64,000 nucleotides of DNA from Arthrobacter globiformis (GCF_030818015.1 NZ_JAUSZX010000001.1:4712001-4776000); one strand, 5' to 3'. Positions 10,431 to 19,494 are shown, counted from the stretch's first letter. The notes: generated from the letters alone by a model not told the origin. Numbers and translations are program-made.

Positions 10431-10781
10431 CTTTTCAAGGAGAAGCCAGCCGGCATTCGCCTGCCGGCGGATCCGGCCGAGGAGGAGACCGCCTACCGGC
10501 GCCTCGCCATCGCCCCGCAGCCCGGCGGCGGCATCACTTCGGCGAGCGCCGCCGTCGTAACTCCCCGGGGCCGCATCAGCGTTGCCTGGACACTTAAGCG
10601 CGGCCAGTTCACACTCGAGGTGGACCTGCCCTACGGCGTTGAGGCCGCCGTCGCTGCAGCACCGGACAGCGGAGGCCGGCGTGGAACAACCGTTCTTAAC
10701 GCCAATGGCGGCCCCCAACTGTCGGTGAGGACCGCCCCGGCGGCGGATGCCGCCGCCGGCCTTGAACCAGGAAAGACCTAG
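10431..10781 (+). pseudogene. C-terminal remnant of an alpha-L-rhamnosidase (GH78-like)
   Basis: One frame is open from just after a TAA (10428) to TAG (10779-10781), with no start or ribosome site. It reads YRRLAIAPQPGGGITSASAA, then VVTPRGRISVAWTL and FTLEVDLPYGVEAAV, the typical C-terminal beta-domain of bacterial rhamnosidases. The catalytic (alpha/alpha)6 barrel, several hundred residues, is absent. The end overlaps the 3' end of hxlA. Remnant of a gene lost by deletion. Confidence 0.65.
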
Positions 10782-11401
10782 ACGATTGCTGCGCGGAGTT
10801 CCTTCGCGGCCAGTGCGGGGTCGGCTGCACCGTAGATGGCACCGCCGGCGACGGCGACATCGGCGCCGGCCTTCTGGACGTCTGCGATGGTGGCGAGCTT
10901 CACTCCGCCGGCCACGGAGAACGGAACGCGGGCTTCGGCGCCGGCGCGGAGCAGACCGTTCAGGTCGAAACCGGGCTTGGCCTGCTCGTCCAGGCCGGCA
11001 TGCATCTCAACGAACTTCGCACCCAGCGCGCGGACTTCCTTGGCACGGGTGACCTTGTCCTCGATGCCGATGAGGTCCACGACGACGCCCTTGTTGTGGG
11101 CCTTGGCTGCCTTGACCGCACCGGCAATGGTGGAATCGTCGGCGGCACCGAGCACGGTGACCAGGTCGGCACCGGCCTTGAAGGCGATGTCGGCCTCGAG
11201 CTCGCCGGCGTCCATCGTCTTCAGGTCAGCAAAAACGATCTTCTCCGGGTGGGCTTCCTTGACGGCCGTAATGACGGAGAGCCCTTCGGCCTTGATCAGG
11301 GGCGTGCCGAGTTCGATGATGTCCACGTATTCGGCAACCTTGCCGGCCAGTTCGAGGGCAGCTTCGGTGGTCAGGAGGTCGATAGCAACTTGGAGCTTCA
11401 T
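10778..11401 (-). CDS. hxlA: 3-hexulose-6-phosphate synthase
   Basis: Condenses formaldehyde with ribulose 5-phosphate to hexulose 6-phosphate, first step of the ribulose-monophosphate pathway. The 207-residue protein shows the orotidine-decarboxylase-like barrel: MKLQVAIDLLTTEAALELAG, IELGTPLIKAEG, VFADLKTMDAGELEA, VDLIGIED and FSVAGGVKL. Length is normal. It follows hxlB by 69 bases on the same strand. In this context it captures formaldehyde released by betaine demethylation. Confidence 0.95.
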   Translation of the reverse strand: MKLQVAIDLLTTEAALELAGKVAEYVDIIELGTPLIKAEGLSVITAVKEAHPEKIVFADLKTMDAGELEADIAFKAGADLVTVLGAADDSTIAGAVKAAKAHNKGVVVDLIGIEDKVTRAKEVRALGAKFVEMHAGLDEQAKPGFDLNGLLRAGAEARVPFSVAGGVKLATIADVQKAGADVAVAGGAIYGAADPALAAKELRAAIV

Positions 11402-11470
11402 GTGTTGTTTCCTTACTTGGGTTGGGTTTTGGATGCTTTGTTGGCTTTGTGTGTTGCTCGGGGTTTCTGG

Positions 11471-12088
11471 CTACTCGAGGTTTGCGTGGCGCAGCCAGAG
11501 GTCTTCCGGAGCAGCGGCGTCCTCTTCCCAGAGGCTCTGGAACACCGCTTCAGTGGTGGTGAACAGCACCTGCTCGAACAGGCTCCCTGAGTACTGGCGC
11601 GAGACGGCCGACCCGTGATCCGTCTTCTGGACTCCCGGGATCACGACGACGGCGGACGCCGTCTCCGCGAGCGGGGAACCGGGGTTCGTGGTGTAAACGG
11701 CCACCCGCGCGCCCTGGGCGGCAGCCGTCTGGGCGGCCTTCACGACGCTCGACGTCGTGCCCGAACCGGAGGCTGCGAGCAGCACGTCGCCAGAGCGGAT
11801 GGCGGGTGCCGTGGTCTCACCCACCACGTGCACCGTCAGTCCGAGGTGCATAAGCCTCATGGCGGCCATCTTCAGGACCAGGCCGCTGCGGCCAGCGCCG
11901 GTGACGAAGATCCGGTCTGCGTGCCGGATTTCTGATGCCAGGGCGGCAACCTGCTCCGGATCCACCCGGGCGGCCGTCCGCTGGATCTCGTCAAGGACCA
12001 GGAGTTGGTTCCTGCTGACCGATGCTGCCGGCACTGCCGTGGACGTTCCTGCCAGCGTGGCGGAGTCGGGGTCCGTGATGACGCTCAA
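11471..12088 (-). CDS. hxlB: 6-phospho-3-hexuloisomerase
   Basis: Isomerises hexulose 6-phosphate to fructose 6-phosphate. A SIS sugar-isomerase domain is visible: DRIFVTGAGRSGLVLKMAAM, LLAASGSGTTSSVV, and the C-terminal SRQYSGSLFEQVL. Start chosen at TTG 12088-12086 because AAGGAGGT ends 6 bases upstream, giving 205 residues. Upstream in-frame ATGs lack a ribosome site and would add a stretch unlike the family. Promoter-proximal gene of hxlBA and divergent from the LuxR-type regulator at 12224. Confidence 0.93.
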   Translation of the reverse strand: MSVITDPDSATLAGTSTAVPAASVSRNQLLVLDEIQRTAARVDPEQVAALASEIRHADRIFVTGAGRSGLVLKMAAMRLMHLGLTVHVVGETTAPAIRSGDVLLAASGSGTTSSVVKAAQTAAAQGARVAVYTTNPGSPLAETASAVVVIPGVQKTDHGSAVSRQYSGSLFEQVLFTTTEAVFQSLWEEDAAAPEDLWLRHANLE

Positions 12089-12209
12089 GGGGTTACCTCC
12101 TTCGGGACGGTGTTGTTGCCCTTCCATCTTCGAACGCCAAGCAGGTGGGCACCACAGCATGATCGGACAGTCTTTCCCGCCCAAAGGGATAGGCGGCACC
12201 TGAGTTTTC

Positions 12210-12226
12210 TATACAATGGACAGGTG
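12210..12226 (+). promoter_or_regulatory. -10 element placing transcription start at the GTG (leaderless gene)
   Basis: TACAAT (12212-12217) lies 6 bases before the GTG at 12224, and no ribosome site precedes that codon. This geometry fits a leaderless transcript. The purF gene at 62418 shows the same spacing. Confidence 0.45.
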
Positions 12227-13552
12227 TCAGTCACCACCGAAGCCGCCATTCCTCCCCCGACGCCAGACACCGCCGAAGGCGTGAAACCCCTGCTCGAGGC
12301 GATCGCGGACCTGTCCTCAGCGTCGCTGGCCGAGATTGCCCAGCGGCTGCATCAGGCCACGCTCCCGTACCTGCGCAGCAGCGCCCTCGTGATCTTCACG
12401 GAAGACTGCACGGGCCGGCCGCAGAAGAAGTCCGGCGACGAGGCCATCATCAGCCAGGTTTCCATCGCCGAACTGGACGCCATCAGGGCGGCATTGTCCG
12501 GAGATGAAACATGGCAGGGCCGGGCGCCGATAGGCGGGCGGGAGCACACGGTCCTTGCGCTCCCCTCGCCCACGAATGCGCTGCTGGTTCTGGTCGATCC
12601 GCAGCCGGTCGCCCGAGAAGGCGGTACGGACCTGTCCGGGCACGAGGTCCCTGTGCCGTGGCTGGTTCGCTATCTGTGGAACCTCGCGGCTGAGCGTATC
12701 CGCGAAAAGGTGGCGGATGCACCGCCGTCGTACCTCATCGAGTCCCGGGCGGCATCCGCCGAACGGGTCAGGGTGACCGCGGAGTTGGTGGACCGGCACT
12801 CGACCACGCTGGAGACCCTGCTTGCGGCGCTGCGTGCCCCCTCCCTCGCCGACGAGGCGGCGCGGAAATCTGCCATCGACGTCGCCGCCAGGGCCCTGGT
12901 GGAACTGCGGACGCTCAACGACCGCACCACGGAACTCGTCGAAGAACCTGTTGCCACGGCGTTCCAGCGCCTCCGCGACGATCTCCGCCCGCTCATGCAT
13001 TTCAGCGGCATCGACGTCCAGTTCATCGAACCGCCGGTCAACGGCCGGGCCCTTCCCGGGGAAGTGGCGCATGCTGCCCGGGCCATCGTCCGGGGCCTGG
13101 TGCTCGCCATGGTTGAACAGCCCGACGTACGGCGCATCCGCACCCAGTGGGATTGCGACGGCGAGAACCTCCTCATCAACGTCCGCGATGATGGCCAGGG
13201 CAGCCTCTCCGCCGAGGCTCCCAGCATTGTCCGCCTGGTGCAACGCGTGGAAGTCCTGGACGGCCGGATGACGATTGACCTGATGAAGGGCTGGGGCGCC
13301 GACGTCGCCGTCACCCTTCCGCTGGACCCGCCCGGGCGCAAACTGCCCGACGCCGCTGCCTGGAACCTGGGCGACCGCGAACTGGAGGTCCTGCAACTGC
13401 TGGCCGCCGGGCAGCGGAACCGGGCGATAGCAGCCATGCTGCACGTCAGCGAGAACACGGTGAAGTTCCACCTCCGCAACATCTATCGCAAACTCGGCGC
13501 CACGTCGCGCACCGAAGCGATCGCCCTGGCGCACAGCAACGGCCTGCGCTGA
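12224..13552 (+). CDS. LuxR-type regulator with a kinase-like ATPase domain
   Basis: 442 residues. N-terminal sensory-like region (about 1-180), a helical segment (AARALVELRTLNDRTTELV), then an HATPase-like region (LLINVRDDGQGS, GWGADVAVTLPL). The C-terminal LuxR helix-turn-helix contains LGDRELEVLQLLAAGQRN, IAAMLHVSENTVKFHLRNIY. No receiver domain is present and no phospho-accepting histidine box is obvious, so it may sense and bind DNA in one chain. It is divergent from hxlBA and may regulate it (inference). The start is GTG 12224; longer readings lack coding character. Confidence 0.8.
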   Translation: MSVTTEAAIPPPTPDTAEGVKPLLEAIADLSSASLAEIAQRLHQATLPYLRSSALVIFTEDCTGRPQKKSGDEAIISQVSIAELDAIRAALSGDETWQGRAPIGGREHTVLALPSPTNALLVLVDPQPVAREGGTDLSGHEVPVPWLVRYLWNLAAERIREKVADAPPSYLIESRAASAERVRVTAELVDRHSTTLETLLAALRAPSLADEAARKSAIDVAARALVELRTLNDRTTELVEEPVATAFQRLRDDLRPLMHFSGIDVQFIEPPVNGRALPGEVAHAARAIVRGLVLAMVEQPDVRRIRTQWDCDGENLLINVRDDGQGSLSAEAPSIVRLVQRVEVLDGRMTIDLMKGWGADVAVTLPLDPPGRKLPDAAAWNLGDRELEVLQLLAAGQRNRAIAAMLHVSENTVKFHLRNIYRKLGATSRTEAIALAHSNGLR

Positions 13553-13629
13553 TTGCCGGCCAGCCTTTAGCCGGCCCGGGTGTAAGGTCAGGAGTCAGGA
13601 ACCTCTTCGGTTCCGCTACAGGAGCGATC

Positions 13630-13776
13630 ATGGCTGACAAGTCCCCCCGTCAAGCAGCATCCAAGAAATCCACCAAATCCATCAAGGAAAAGCGTGCCGA
13701 CAAGCGGGCCGCCGCGGCACCCGCCAGCTCACTTGACAAGACCAGCGCCAAGCCCATGCCGGCAAAGAAGAAGTGA
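13630..13776 (+). CDS. 48-residue lysine-rich basic protein
   Basis: ATG 13630 with AGGAG upstream; begins MADKSPRQAASKKSTKSIKE and ends PMPAKKK. About 30 percent Lys/Arg, no Cys, no membrane segment. Its TGA overlaps the GTG of the next gene (GTGA), suggesting translational coupling. Function unknown; basic composition suggests nucleic-acid or ribosome contact, but nothing proves it. Confidence 0.65.
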   Translation: MADKSPRQAASKKSTKSIKEKRADKRAAAAPASSLDKTSAKPMPAKKK

Positions 13777-14942
13777 CCGTTTCACCGAACTACCTCACCC
13801 TTGGGGTGCTCTCCTCATCACGCAAACCTGATGAACGCCGCGTTCCCGTGCACCCGCTCCACCTTGAACGCATCCCGCCGGAGCTGCGCCAGCACATGCT
13901 CTTTGAGCGCGGCTACGGGGAACGTTTCGGCCTTTCCGACGCCCAGCTGGCCCAGTTGGTAGGACGGTTGGCCAACCGTCAAGAGATTGTGGCGCAGGCG
14001 GACGTTGTTCTGTTGCCCAAACCCCAGCCGCAGGACCTTGCCGAGCTGCGGCACGAACAGGTTCTCTGGGGCTGGCCGCACTGTGTCCAGGACAGGGCCA
14101 TCACGCAGTTGGCCATCGATAAGAAGCTGACGCTGATCGCCTTCGAGGCCATGAACCACTGGGCATCCGACGGCGGCTTCGGGCTCCATGTCTTCCACAA
14201 GAACAACGAGCTGGCCGGCTACTGCTCGGTCATACATGCTTTGGCGCTGACCGGGTCCACCGGGGACTACGGCCGCCGCCTCCGCGCGGTCGTCATCGGT
14301 TTCGGTGCCACCGCCCGCGGCGCTGTCACCGCATTGAACGCACACGGCATCCATGACGTGCAGGTACTGACGAACAGGGGCGTTGCCGCGGTAGGCGCCC
14401 CGATCCACTCAGTACGGATCACCCAGTTTGATCACGACGACAAGGCACCGTTCCTTAGCCAGGTCATCACCGAACGCGGCCGGGTTCCCCTGGCCCCGTT
14501 TCTGGCCGAGAGCGACATCGTAGTCAACTGCACCCTTCAGGACCCGAACAATCCCCTGACCTACCTCCGGACAGAGGATTTGGCCGCGTTCCGGCCGGGA
14601 AGCCTGATCGTGGATGTGTCCTGCGACGAAGGCATGGGCTTCAGCTGGGCCAAGACCACGACCTTCGCGGAGCCGATGTTCACCGTGGGCGAGCACATCA
14701 ACTATTACGCAGTGGATCACAGCCCGTCCTACTTGTGGAACTCCTCCAGCTGGGAAATCAGCGAGGCCCTCCTGCCTTTTCTCGAGCCAGTCATGTCAGG
14801 ACCTGGGGCCTGGGATAACAGCGAGACCATCAGCAGGGCGATCGAGATCCGCGAGGGCGTCGTTCTCAACCCGGACGTGCTGGAATTCCAGGGACGCGAG
14901 CCGGGCTACCCCCATGCCGTGCCCGGAATGGTGGTCAGCTAG
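13773..14942 (+). CDS. Alanine dehydrogenase / N5-(carboxyethyl)ornithine synthase-like enzyme
   Basis: 389 residues of the alanine dehydrogenase/PNT superfamily. The N-terminal catalytic half has SSSRKPDERRVPVHPLHLER and ADVVLLPKPQPQDL; the Rossmann half has RAVVIGFGATARGAVTALNA and IVDVSCDEGMGFSWA. The divergence from true alanine dehydrogenases and the KPDERR start match proteins annotated as N5-(carboxyethyl)ornithine synthase, an NADPH-dependent reductive coupling enzyme. Substrate not provable here. GTG start overlaps the upstream small gene. Confidence 0.78.
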   Translation: MTVSPNYLTLGVLSSSRKPDERRVPVHPLHLERIPPELRQHMLFERGYGERFGLSDAQLAQLVGRLANRQEIVAQADVVLLPKPQPQDLAELRHEQVLWGWPHCVQDRAITQLAIDKKLTLIAFEAMNHWASDGGFGLHVFHKNNELAGYCSVIHALALTGSTGDYGRRLRAVVIGFGATARGAVTALNAHGIHDVQVLTNRGVAAVGAPIHSVRITQFDHDDKAPFLSQVITERGRVPLAPFLAESDIVVNCTLQDPNNPLTYLRTEDLAAFRPGSLIVDVSCDEGMGFSWAKTTTFAEPMFTVGEHINYYAVDHSPSYLWNSSSWEISEALLPFLEPVMSGPGAWDNSETISRAIEIREGVVLNPDVLEFQGREPGYPHAVPGMVVS

Positions 14943-15213
14943 CGGACCACCATTTCCGGCGCAGAGCCGGCTCTGCAGCCTCTTCTCCGGTGCGCTCGGC
15001 ATCAGCATCGTCAGTCCGGTCAAGAACCTCCCACACCACCACCGCCAGTGTGACGGCGGCGGCCAGGGCTCCGGCGACGATCCAGGCGATCCGGGAGCCC
15101 TTACCCGGTTGGCGCCCGCGACGAATACTAACCGGATCGATGCCAGCGGACCGCCGGTCCAGCTCCCGGCCCTTGATGCGTCCGTGTGCGCGTCCAAACA
15201 TCTCCGTTCCCAA
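14935..15213 (-). CDS. Small single-pass membrane protein, unknown function
   Basis: Up to 92 residues; M5 (MFGRAHGRIKGRELDRRS) is the more likely start. One hydrophobic helix, AWIVAGALAAAVTLAVVVW, is flanked by a basic N-terminal segment and an acidic C-terminal tail, so the N terminus is predicted inside. Convergent with, and overlapping by 8 bases, the preceding gene. No family recognised. Confidence 0.5.
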   Translation of the reverse strand: MGTEMFGRAHGRIKGRELDRRSAGIDPVSIRRGRQPGKGSRIAWIVAGALAAAVTLAVVVWEVLDRTDDADAERTGEEAAEPALRRKWWSAS

Positions 15214-15343
15214 CTTTCTCTAACTCCCAACATCTCTAACGCTGTTTCGTCCCGAGCGGGACTGCCAAACGTACCGAGCACGATAGCAGGATTCATCCGA
15301 AGAGCGCCTTGCCTGCATCCAAGACCGGTGGCAGGGTGGCCGC

Positions 15344-15916
15344 ATGGCGATCGAAGTCCGTCCGGCGACGCAGTTTGAAGACGTGAAAGCGGTGGTGGGG
15401 CCCAAGCGTCCGGACGCAACGGTGTGCTGGTGCCTGAGCTACCGCCTCCCCTCCAGGCAGAACGTGGAGCTGCGGGGCACTGCCCGCGGGGAGCTGGTCC
15501 AGGAACTGCTAGCACAGGATCCGCCGCCCGGGGTGCTGGCGTACGACGCCGGGGAAGTAGTTGGGTGGGCAGGTGTCCATCCGCGCGCCGATACCAGCTT
15601 CGCCCGCAACCGCCGGATCCCCCATGTGGACGATCTGGACGTGTGGTCCGTGTGGTGCATCCGGGTCCGGCCGGGGTACCGGGGGAAGGGAATCTCCCAT
15701 CGGCTGCTGCACGGCGCCACCGACTTTGCGCGCTCCTACGGCGCTCCTGCCATCGAGGGATATCCGGTGGACAACCAGGGCAAGAAGGTGGACCTCACAA
15801 TGGCCTATGTGGGCACCCGCAAGCTCTTCGAGGAGGCAGGCTTCACCAAGGCCGCCGACACCGACTCCGTCCTCAATGGCTTCCCGCGGGTGCTCATGCG
15901 CCTTGACCTGCGCTGA
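15344..15916 (+). CDS. GNAT-family N-acetyltransferase
   Basis: 190 residues with a GNAT fold: acetyl-CoA loop CIRVRPGYRGKGISHRLLHG near residues 105-124, followed by GYPVDN and AYVGTRKLFEEAGF. Substrate unknown. The stop codon lies inside a 20-bp tandem duplication (15906-15945). Confidence 0.82.
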   Translation: MAIEVRPATQFEDVKAVVGPKRPDATVCWCLSYRLPSRQNVELRGTARGELVQELLAQDPPPGVLAYDAGEVVGWAGVHPRADTSFARNRRIPHVDDLDVWSVWCIRVRPGYRGKGISHRLLHGATDFARSYGAPAIEGYPVDNQGKKVDLTMAYVGTRKLFEEAGFTKAADTDSVLNGFPRVLMRLDLR

Positions 15917-15945
15917 TTGCACCGGACCTGCGCTGATTGCACCGG
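15906..15945. repeat. Two tandem 20-bp units spanning a stop codon
   Basis: The unit ACCTGCGCTGATTGCACCGG occurs at 15906-15925 and again at 15926-15945, followed by a partial third copy (ATCTGCGC). The first unit contains the GNAT stop codon, so the duplication leaves the protein end unchanged. Confidence 0.85.
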
Positions 15946-16113
15946 ATCTGCGCGCGCCGCCTGCCGTGACGCCTGACGGCGTTACCGGGCTTAACGCAAT
16001 GTCGGCTCCGTCACACTTCCCGGCATAGGATCAACACTGTGGATCGGCTGCCAGGCCCGCCCACGCGGTCTCCCGCGAAAGCAGGCCGCCGAAACTACTT
16101 GAGAGTATGGATC

Positions 16114-16929
16114 ATGGCTTCGAACAATGTCCTTGAATCCGATGCCGACGCCGAGGGCGAGGGCGGCCAGCAGGGCGGCGTCCAGTCCGTGGACAGGGCG
16201 CTCGCTGTCCTGGAGATCCTGGCCCGCGACGGCCATGCAGGCGTGAGCGACATCGCCGAGGAAATGGGCATCCACAAGTCCACCGTGTCCAGGCTGCTCG
16301 GTTCCCTCGTGGGCAGGGAGATGGTCCACCAGAACAGCGAACGGGGCAAGTACCAGCTCGGCTTTGGCATCCTGCGCCTGGCCAGCTCCATTCCCGGCCG
16401 GCTGAGTCTGGTCCGCGAGGCCCGCCCGGTACTCGAAAACCTGGCCGAGGAATTCAAGGAAACCGTCAACCTCGCCGTTCTCCGCTCCAATTACGCCGTC
16501 AATGTTGACCAGGCCATGGGGCCATCAACCCTGGCCACCTACGACTGGGTGGGAAGCCTGACTCCCTTGCACGCGACGTCCAGCGGCAAGGTTCTGCTGG
16601 CAGCGCTGTCCGCAGATGAGCGTGAGCGCATCCTGAAGGAGACAGGGCTGCCCGCCCGGACACCGCGGACCATCACCCGGCGCGACAAACTCGAAAAGCA
16701 GCTGATCGACGTCGCCCACGACGGCTACGCAGTGGTCCTTGAGGAGTTCGAAATCGGGCTGAATTCCATGGCGGTGCCGGTCTACAACCACCTGGGAACG
16801 GTGATTGGCGCGGTCAGCATCTCCGGCCCGGCCTTCCGCTTCGACCCGGAGAAGATACCGGGCCTCGTGGAGGGCCTCGGCCAGGCCGGCCTGCGGATCA
16901 GCGCCAACATGGGCTACACCCGCCGTTAA
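16114..16929 (+). CDS. IclR-family transcriptional regulator 1
   Basis: 271 residues: winged helix (QSVDRALAVLEILARDGHAG, IAEEMGIHKSTVSRLLGSL, about residues 23-65) and an IclR effector domain with VNLAVLRSNYAVNVDQAMG and TPLHATSSGKVLLAAL. Start at ATG 16114 by comparison with its paralogue at 37467, which aligns almost end to end. Each IclR gene sits upstream of a ferredoxin-reductase/betaine block, so a role in betaine catabolism is likely (inference). Overlaps the convergent glycosyltransferase by 4 bases. Confidence 0.92.
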   Translation: MASNNVLESDADAEGEGGQQGGVQSVDRALAVLEILARDGHAGVSDIAEEMGIHKSTVSRLLGSLVGREMVHQNSERGKYQLGFGILRLASSIPGRLSLVREARPVLENLAEEFKETVNLAVLRSNYAVNVDQAMGPSTLATYDWVGSLTPLHATSSGKVLLAALSADERERILKETGLPARTPRTITRRDKLEKQLIDVAHDGYAVVLEEFEIGLNSMAVPVYNHLGTVIGAVSISGPAFRFDPEKIPGLVEGLGQAGLRISANMGYTRR

Positions 16930-18176
16930 GCCAGACCGCCCAGGTACTCCTCCATGGCGTCAGCGGCCGCCGTTGCCCCGCCGGAGTTGCGGACGCGCGG
17001 GCTCATCGCCGCAATGTTGCGGCGGATCTGCTGGTCCTGGCTGACCTCCGTCACGACGTCGTGGATCAGCTTTGATGTAAGGCCGTCCGCGGGGAGGCGG
17101 CGTCCCAGCCCCAGGTCCTCAACGCGGCGGGCGTTGGCTTCCTGCTCTGGCTGCAGCGGAAACGCCACGAGGGGGACGCCCAAATACAGCGCCTCCATGG
17201 TCGAGTTCATCCCCGTGTGGGAGAGGAACACATCGGCATGAGGCAGAACATCCAGCTGTGGAAAGAAGGGCCGGACCTCTACGTTCTGCGGAACCTCTCC
17301 CAGCTCGGCCACATCCAAGCGGTCGCCGACGGCCATGGCCACCTGCCATTCAGTGTGCGCGAATGCTTGCAGGCACATGCGGAAGAAATCCGGCCGGTCG
17401 TTCAACGGCGTGGTTCCCAGCGAAATGAACAGCAGCGGCGCGTCCTTGACGCGGGGCTGCCATTCCTTCTCGCTTCCCCTCCGGCCAAGGCTGGGCCCCA
17501 CGAAGCGGAAACGGTCATCGAAGGTGTCACCTGCGGGCTGGAATTCCCGGGGGATGAAACAGATGTTCAAGGAAGCCGGAGGTCCTTCCATGAAGTTGAA
17601 CCCGGCCAGTCCCTGCTCCCGGGCGAAATCCTCGATGAGCTGACGGGCCTGCTTCCATGCCGCCAGCATTTCCGCAGGTGCACGGGAGGGCATCAGCTCC
17701 CGCATCGAGAAATGTTCATTGGTGGCATAGGTCGGAAGCAATGCGATGTCCGGCAGGTCAAGCTTCATCGCGGCCATCTTCCCGGCGAGGGTCATGGCGT
17801 CGTAGCACACCGCATCCGGCTGATCTGCGGCCAGGCGTGCCAACAAGGCGGGGAACTCTTCCCGCGCCCTTTCCAGCAGACGCTCCAGCAGTCCGGACAT
17901 CATGCCTGACCCCAGCCCCGCGAGCATGCCCGCCCGAGGCGACCGGCCGGCGTCGTCCTGGGCGGGGCTGCCTGGTGCATTGCCGAATCGGGGAAACTGC
18001 GCGGACAGGTCCTCGCCGTTCTCGAAAAAGATGGCCCCGGCAGATTCGACGGCGGCCGCGTACTTGGCCGAGGTGGCATACGTGACGCGGTGGCCCCTCC
18101 GGACCAGCTCTGCGACCACCGGCAGCGTGGGGTTCACGTGCCCCGTGGCTGGGAGACAAACAAACGCGAAATGCAT
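16926..18176 (-). CDS. MGT/UGT-type glycosyltransferase
   Basis: 416-residue GT1-fold enzyme of the macrolide glycosyltransferase type. N-terminal acceptor half: MHFAFVCLPATGHVNPTLPV, DAVCYDAMTLAGKMAA. C-terminal nucleotide-sugar half: LLFISLGTTPLNDRPD and FPQLDVLPHADVFLSHTGMNSTMEAL. The HTGMNS stretch corresponds to the donor-binding H-x-G-x-N-S signature. Good ribosome site GGAGGAGAA. Acceptor unknown; it looks unrelated to the surrounding pathway. Confidence 0.88.
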   Translation of the reverse strand: MHFAFVCLPATGHVNPTLPVVAELVRRGHRVTYATSAKYAAAVESAGAIFFENGEDLSAQFPRFGNAPGSPAQDDAGRSPRAGMLAGLGSGMMSGLLERLLERAREEFPALLARLAADQPDAVCYDAMTLAGKMAAMKLDLPDIALLPTYATNEHFSMRELMPSRAPAEMLAAWKQARQLIEDFAREQGLAGFNFMEGPPASLNICFIPREFQPAGDTFDDRFRFVGPSLGRRGSEKEWQPRVKDAPLLFISLGTTPLNDRPDFFRMCLQAFAHTEWQVAMAVGDRLDVAELGEVPQNVEVRPFFPQLDVLPHADVFLSHTGMNSTMEALYLGVPLVAFPLQPEQEANARRVEDLGLGRRLPADGLTSKLIHDVVTEVSQDQQIRRNIAAMSPRVRNSGGATAAADAMEEYLGGLA

Positions 18177-18259
18177 GACGTTCTCCTCCGCCGGACAGCG
18201 ACAGGATCATCGTACGCGCTCAAAAACTGATGAGCCTCTGGAGATTACTGCATGCCGGC

Positions 18260-19465
18260 CTAGGGCGCGGTTGCCGTCGCCCGGCCGCCCGGGGCCTCCG
18301 ATCGGAGCGCCGGAGCGGCTAGACTCCGGCGCCAGCGTGTAAAGAGCCGTGGCTGATTCATGCCCAGGACCGCCACCGCGTCCTCGCCGCGGTAGTAAAC
18401 GGCGAGGAAATTGTGTTCCTGGGGATCGCCCGTCGCTATCTCCACGCGGTCATAGCCGGCTGAGTGGCCGGCAAACTGGATCTTCACGCCGTGCTGGTCC
18501 GACCAGAAATACGGCGGCTTCAGCGGCTGCGCCGGCGAATCGCTGTCCAGCAGGGCCTGCACTGCCAGCGCCGCCCGCTCCAGCGCACCCGTCCAGTGCT
18601 CCACCCGGCGGTGCTTGTCAACCGCAGCGTCGAACCAGGCAGCACAGTCCCCCACCGCCACAATGCCCGGAACACTGGTGCGCCCCATCGCATCACACAA
18701 CACACCGCCGTCGACCTCCACGCCCGAACCCGCGAGCCACTCAACGTTCGGCTCCGCGCCGATGCCCACCACCACAACGTCCGCCGCCAACTCCCGGCCA
18801 TCCGCCAAGCGAAGCCCGGTCACGCTGTTCGCGGTGCTGTGGAACTCGTCGATGCCGGTGCCACAGATCAGGTTCACGCCGTTGGCCTCGTGGAGGTTGG
18901 CCACAACGGACCCCATGTCCTGTCCAAGCTGGGCACTGAACGGGACCGGCCCGCTATTGATCATGGTCACTTCCATCCCCCGTGAAGCGGCGGCGGAGGC
19001 AACCTCGGCGCCGATGAAGCCGGCGCCGATCACAATCATGCGGGCGCCGGCCACCAACATGGGCGTCAAACCCTGCGCATCTGCCATCGTCCGCAGGTAG
19101 AACACATTGTCGAGACCGGCGAGGGCGGGAATCTGGCGGGCCCGTGCACCGGTCGCTATGACGATGCCGTCTGCCGTGACGGTCCGGCCGTCATCCAGGT
19201 GGATGGTCCGCGTAGCTGAGTCGAGACGGATCGCGCCGCCTCCCAGAAGCCACTCAGCGTTCAATCCGTCGTCGTCAGTCTCGAGGAAGAGGTCTTCTGC
19301 CGTAATGGTGCCGAGTAGGAAATCCTTGGATAGGGGCGGCCTGTCATAAGGACGGTGATGCTCATCGCCAATGATGACCAGCCGTCCCGAGAAGCCCTGA
19401 GCGCGGGCGGCCCTGGCTGCCGAAAGACCAGCCAGCGAGGCTCCCACGATCGCAAGAGTCTTCAT
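18260..19465 (-). CDS. Ferredoxin--NAD(P) reductase 1 (Rieske-oxygenase type)
   Basis: 401 residues starting MKTLAIVGASLAGLSAARAA (FAD site). A second Rossmann motif, VIGAGFIGAEVASAAASRG, lies near 150 and the ATGARAR and GIVAVGDCAAWF motifs are present, as in oxygenase-coupled ferredoxin reductases. It transfers electrons from NAD(P)H to a Rieske ferredoxin. Closely related to the copy at 39613, but no oxygenase or ferredoxin gene adjoins this one. Start at 19465 chosen for the AAGGAAC ribosome site; an ATG at 19501 lacks one. Transcribed from the shared-motif promoter at 19495-19547. Confidence 0.92.
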   Translation of the reverse strand: MKTLAIVGASLAGLSAARAARAQGFSGRLVIIGDEHHRPYDRPPLSKDFLLGTITAEDLFLETDDDGLNAEWLLGGGAIRLDSATRTIHLDDGRTVTADGIVIATGARARQIPALAGLDNVFYLRTMADAQGLTPMLVAGARMIVIGAGFIGAEVASAAASRGMEVTMINSGPVPFSAQLGQDMGSVVANLHEANGVNLICGTGIDEFHSTANSVTGLRLADGRELAADVVVVGIGAEPNVEWLAGSGVEVDGGVLCDAMGRTSVPGIVAVGDCAAWFDAAVDKHRRVEHWTGALERAALAVQALLDSDSPAQPLKPPYFWSDQHGVKIQFAGHSAGYDRVEIATGDPQEHNFLAVYYRGEDAVAVLGMNQPRLFTRWRRSLAAPALRSEAPGGRATATAP

Positions 19466-19494
19466 GATGAACTTGTTCCTTAATTGCTTTATGC

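Noticed and set aside
12089..12199. Longer N terminus for HxlB (ATG at 12199 or 12127)
   Set aside because: The TTG at 12088 has a perfect AAGGAGGT at 6-base spacing; the extension is unlike the family.
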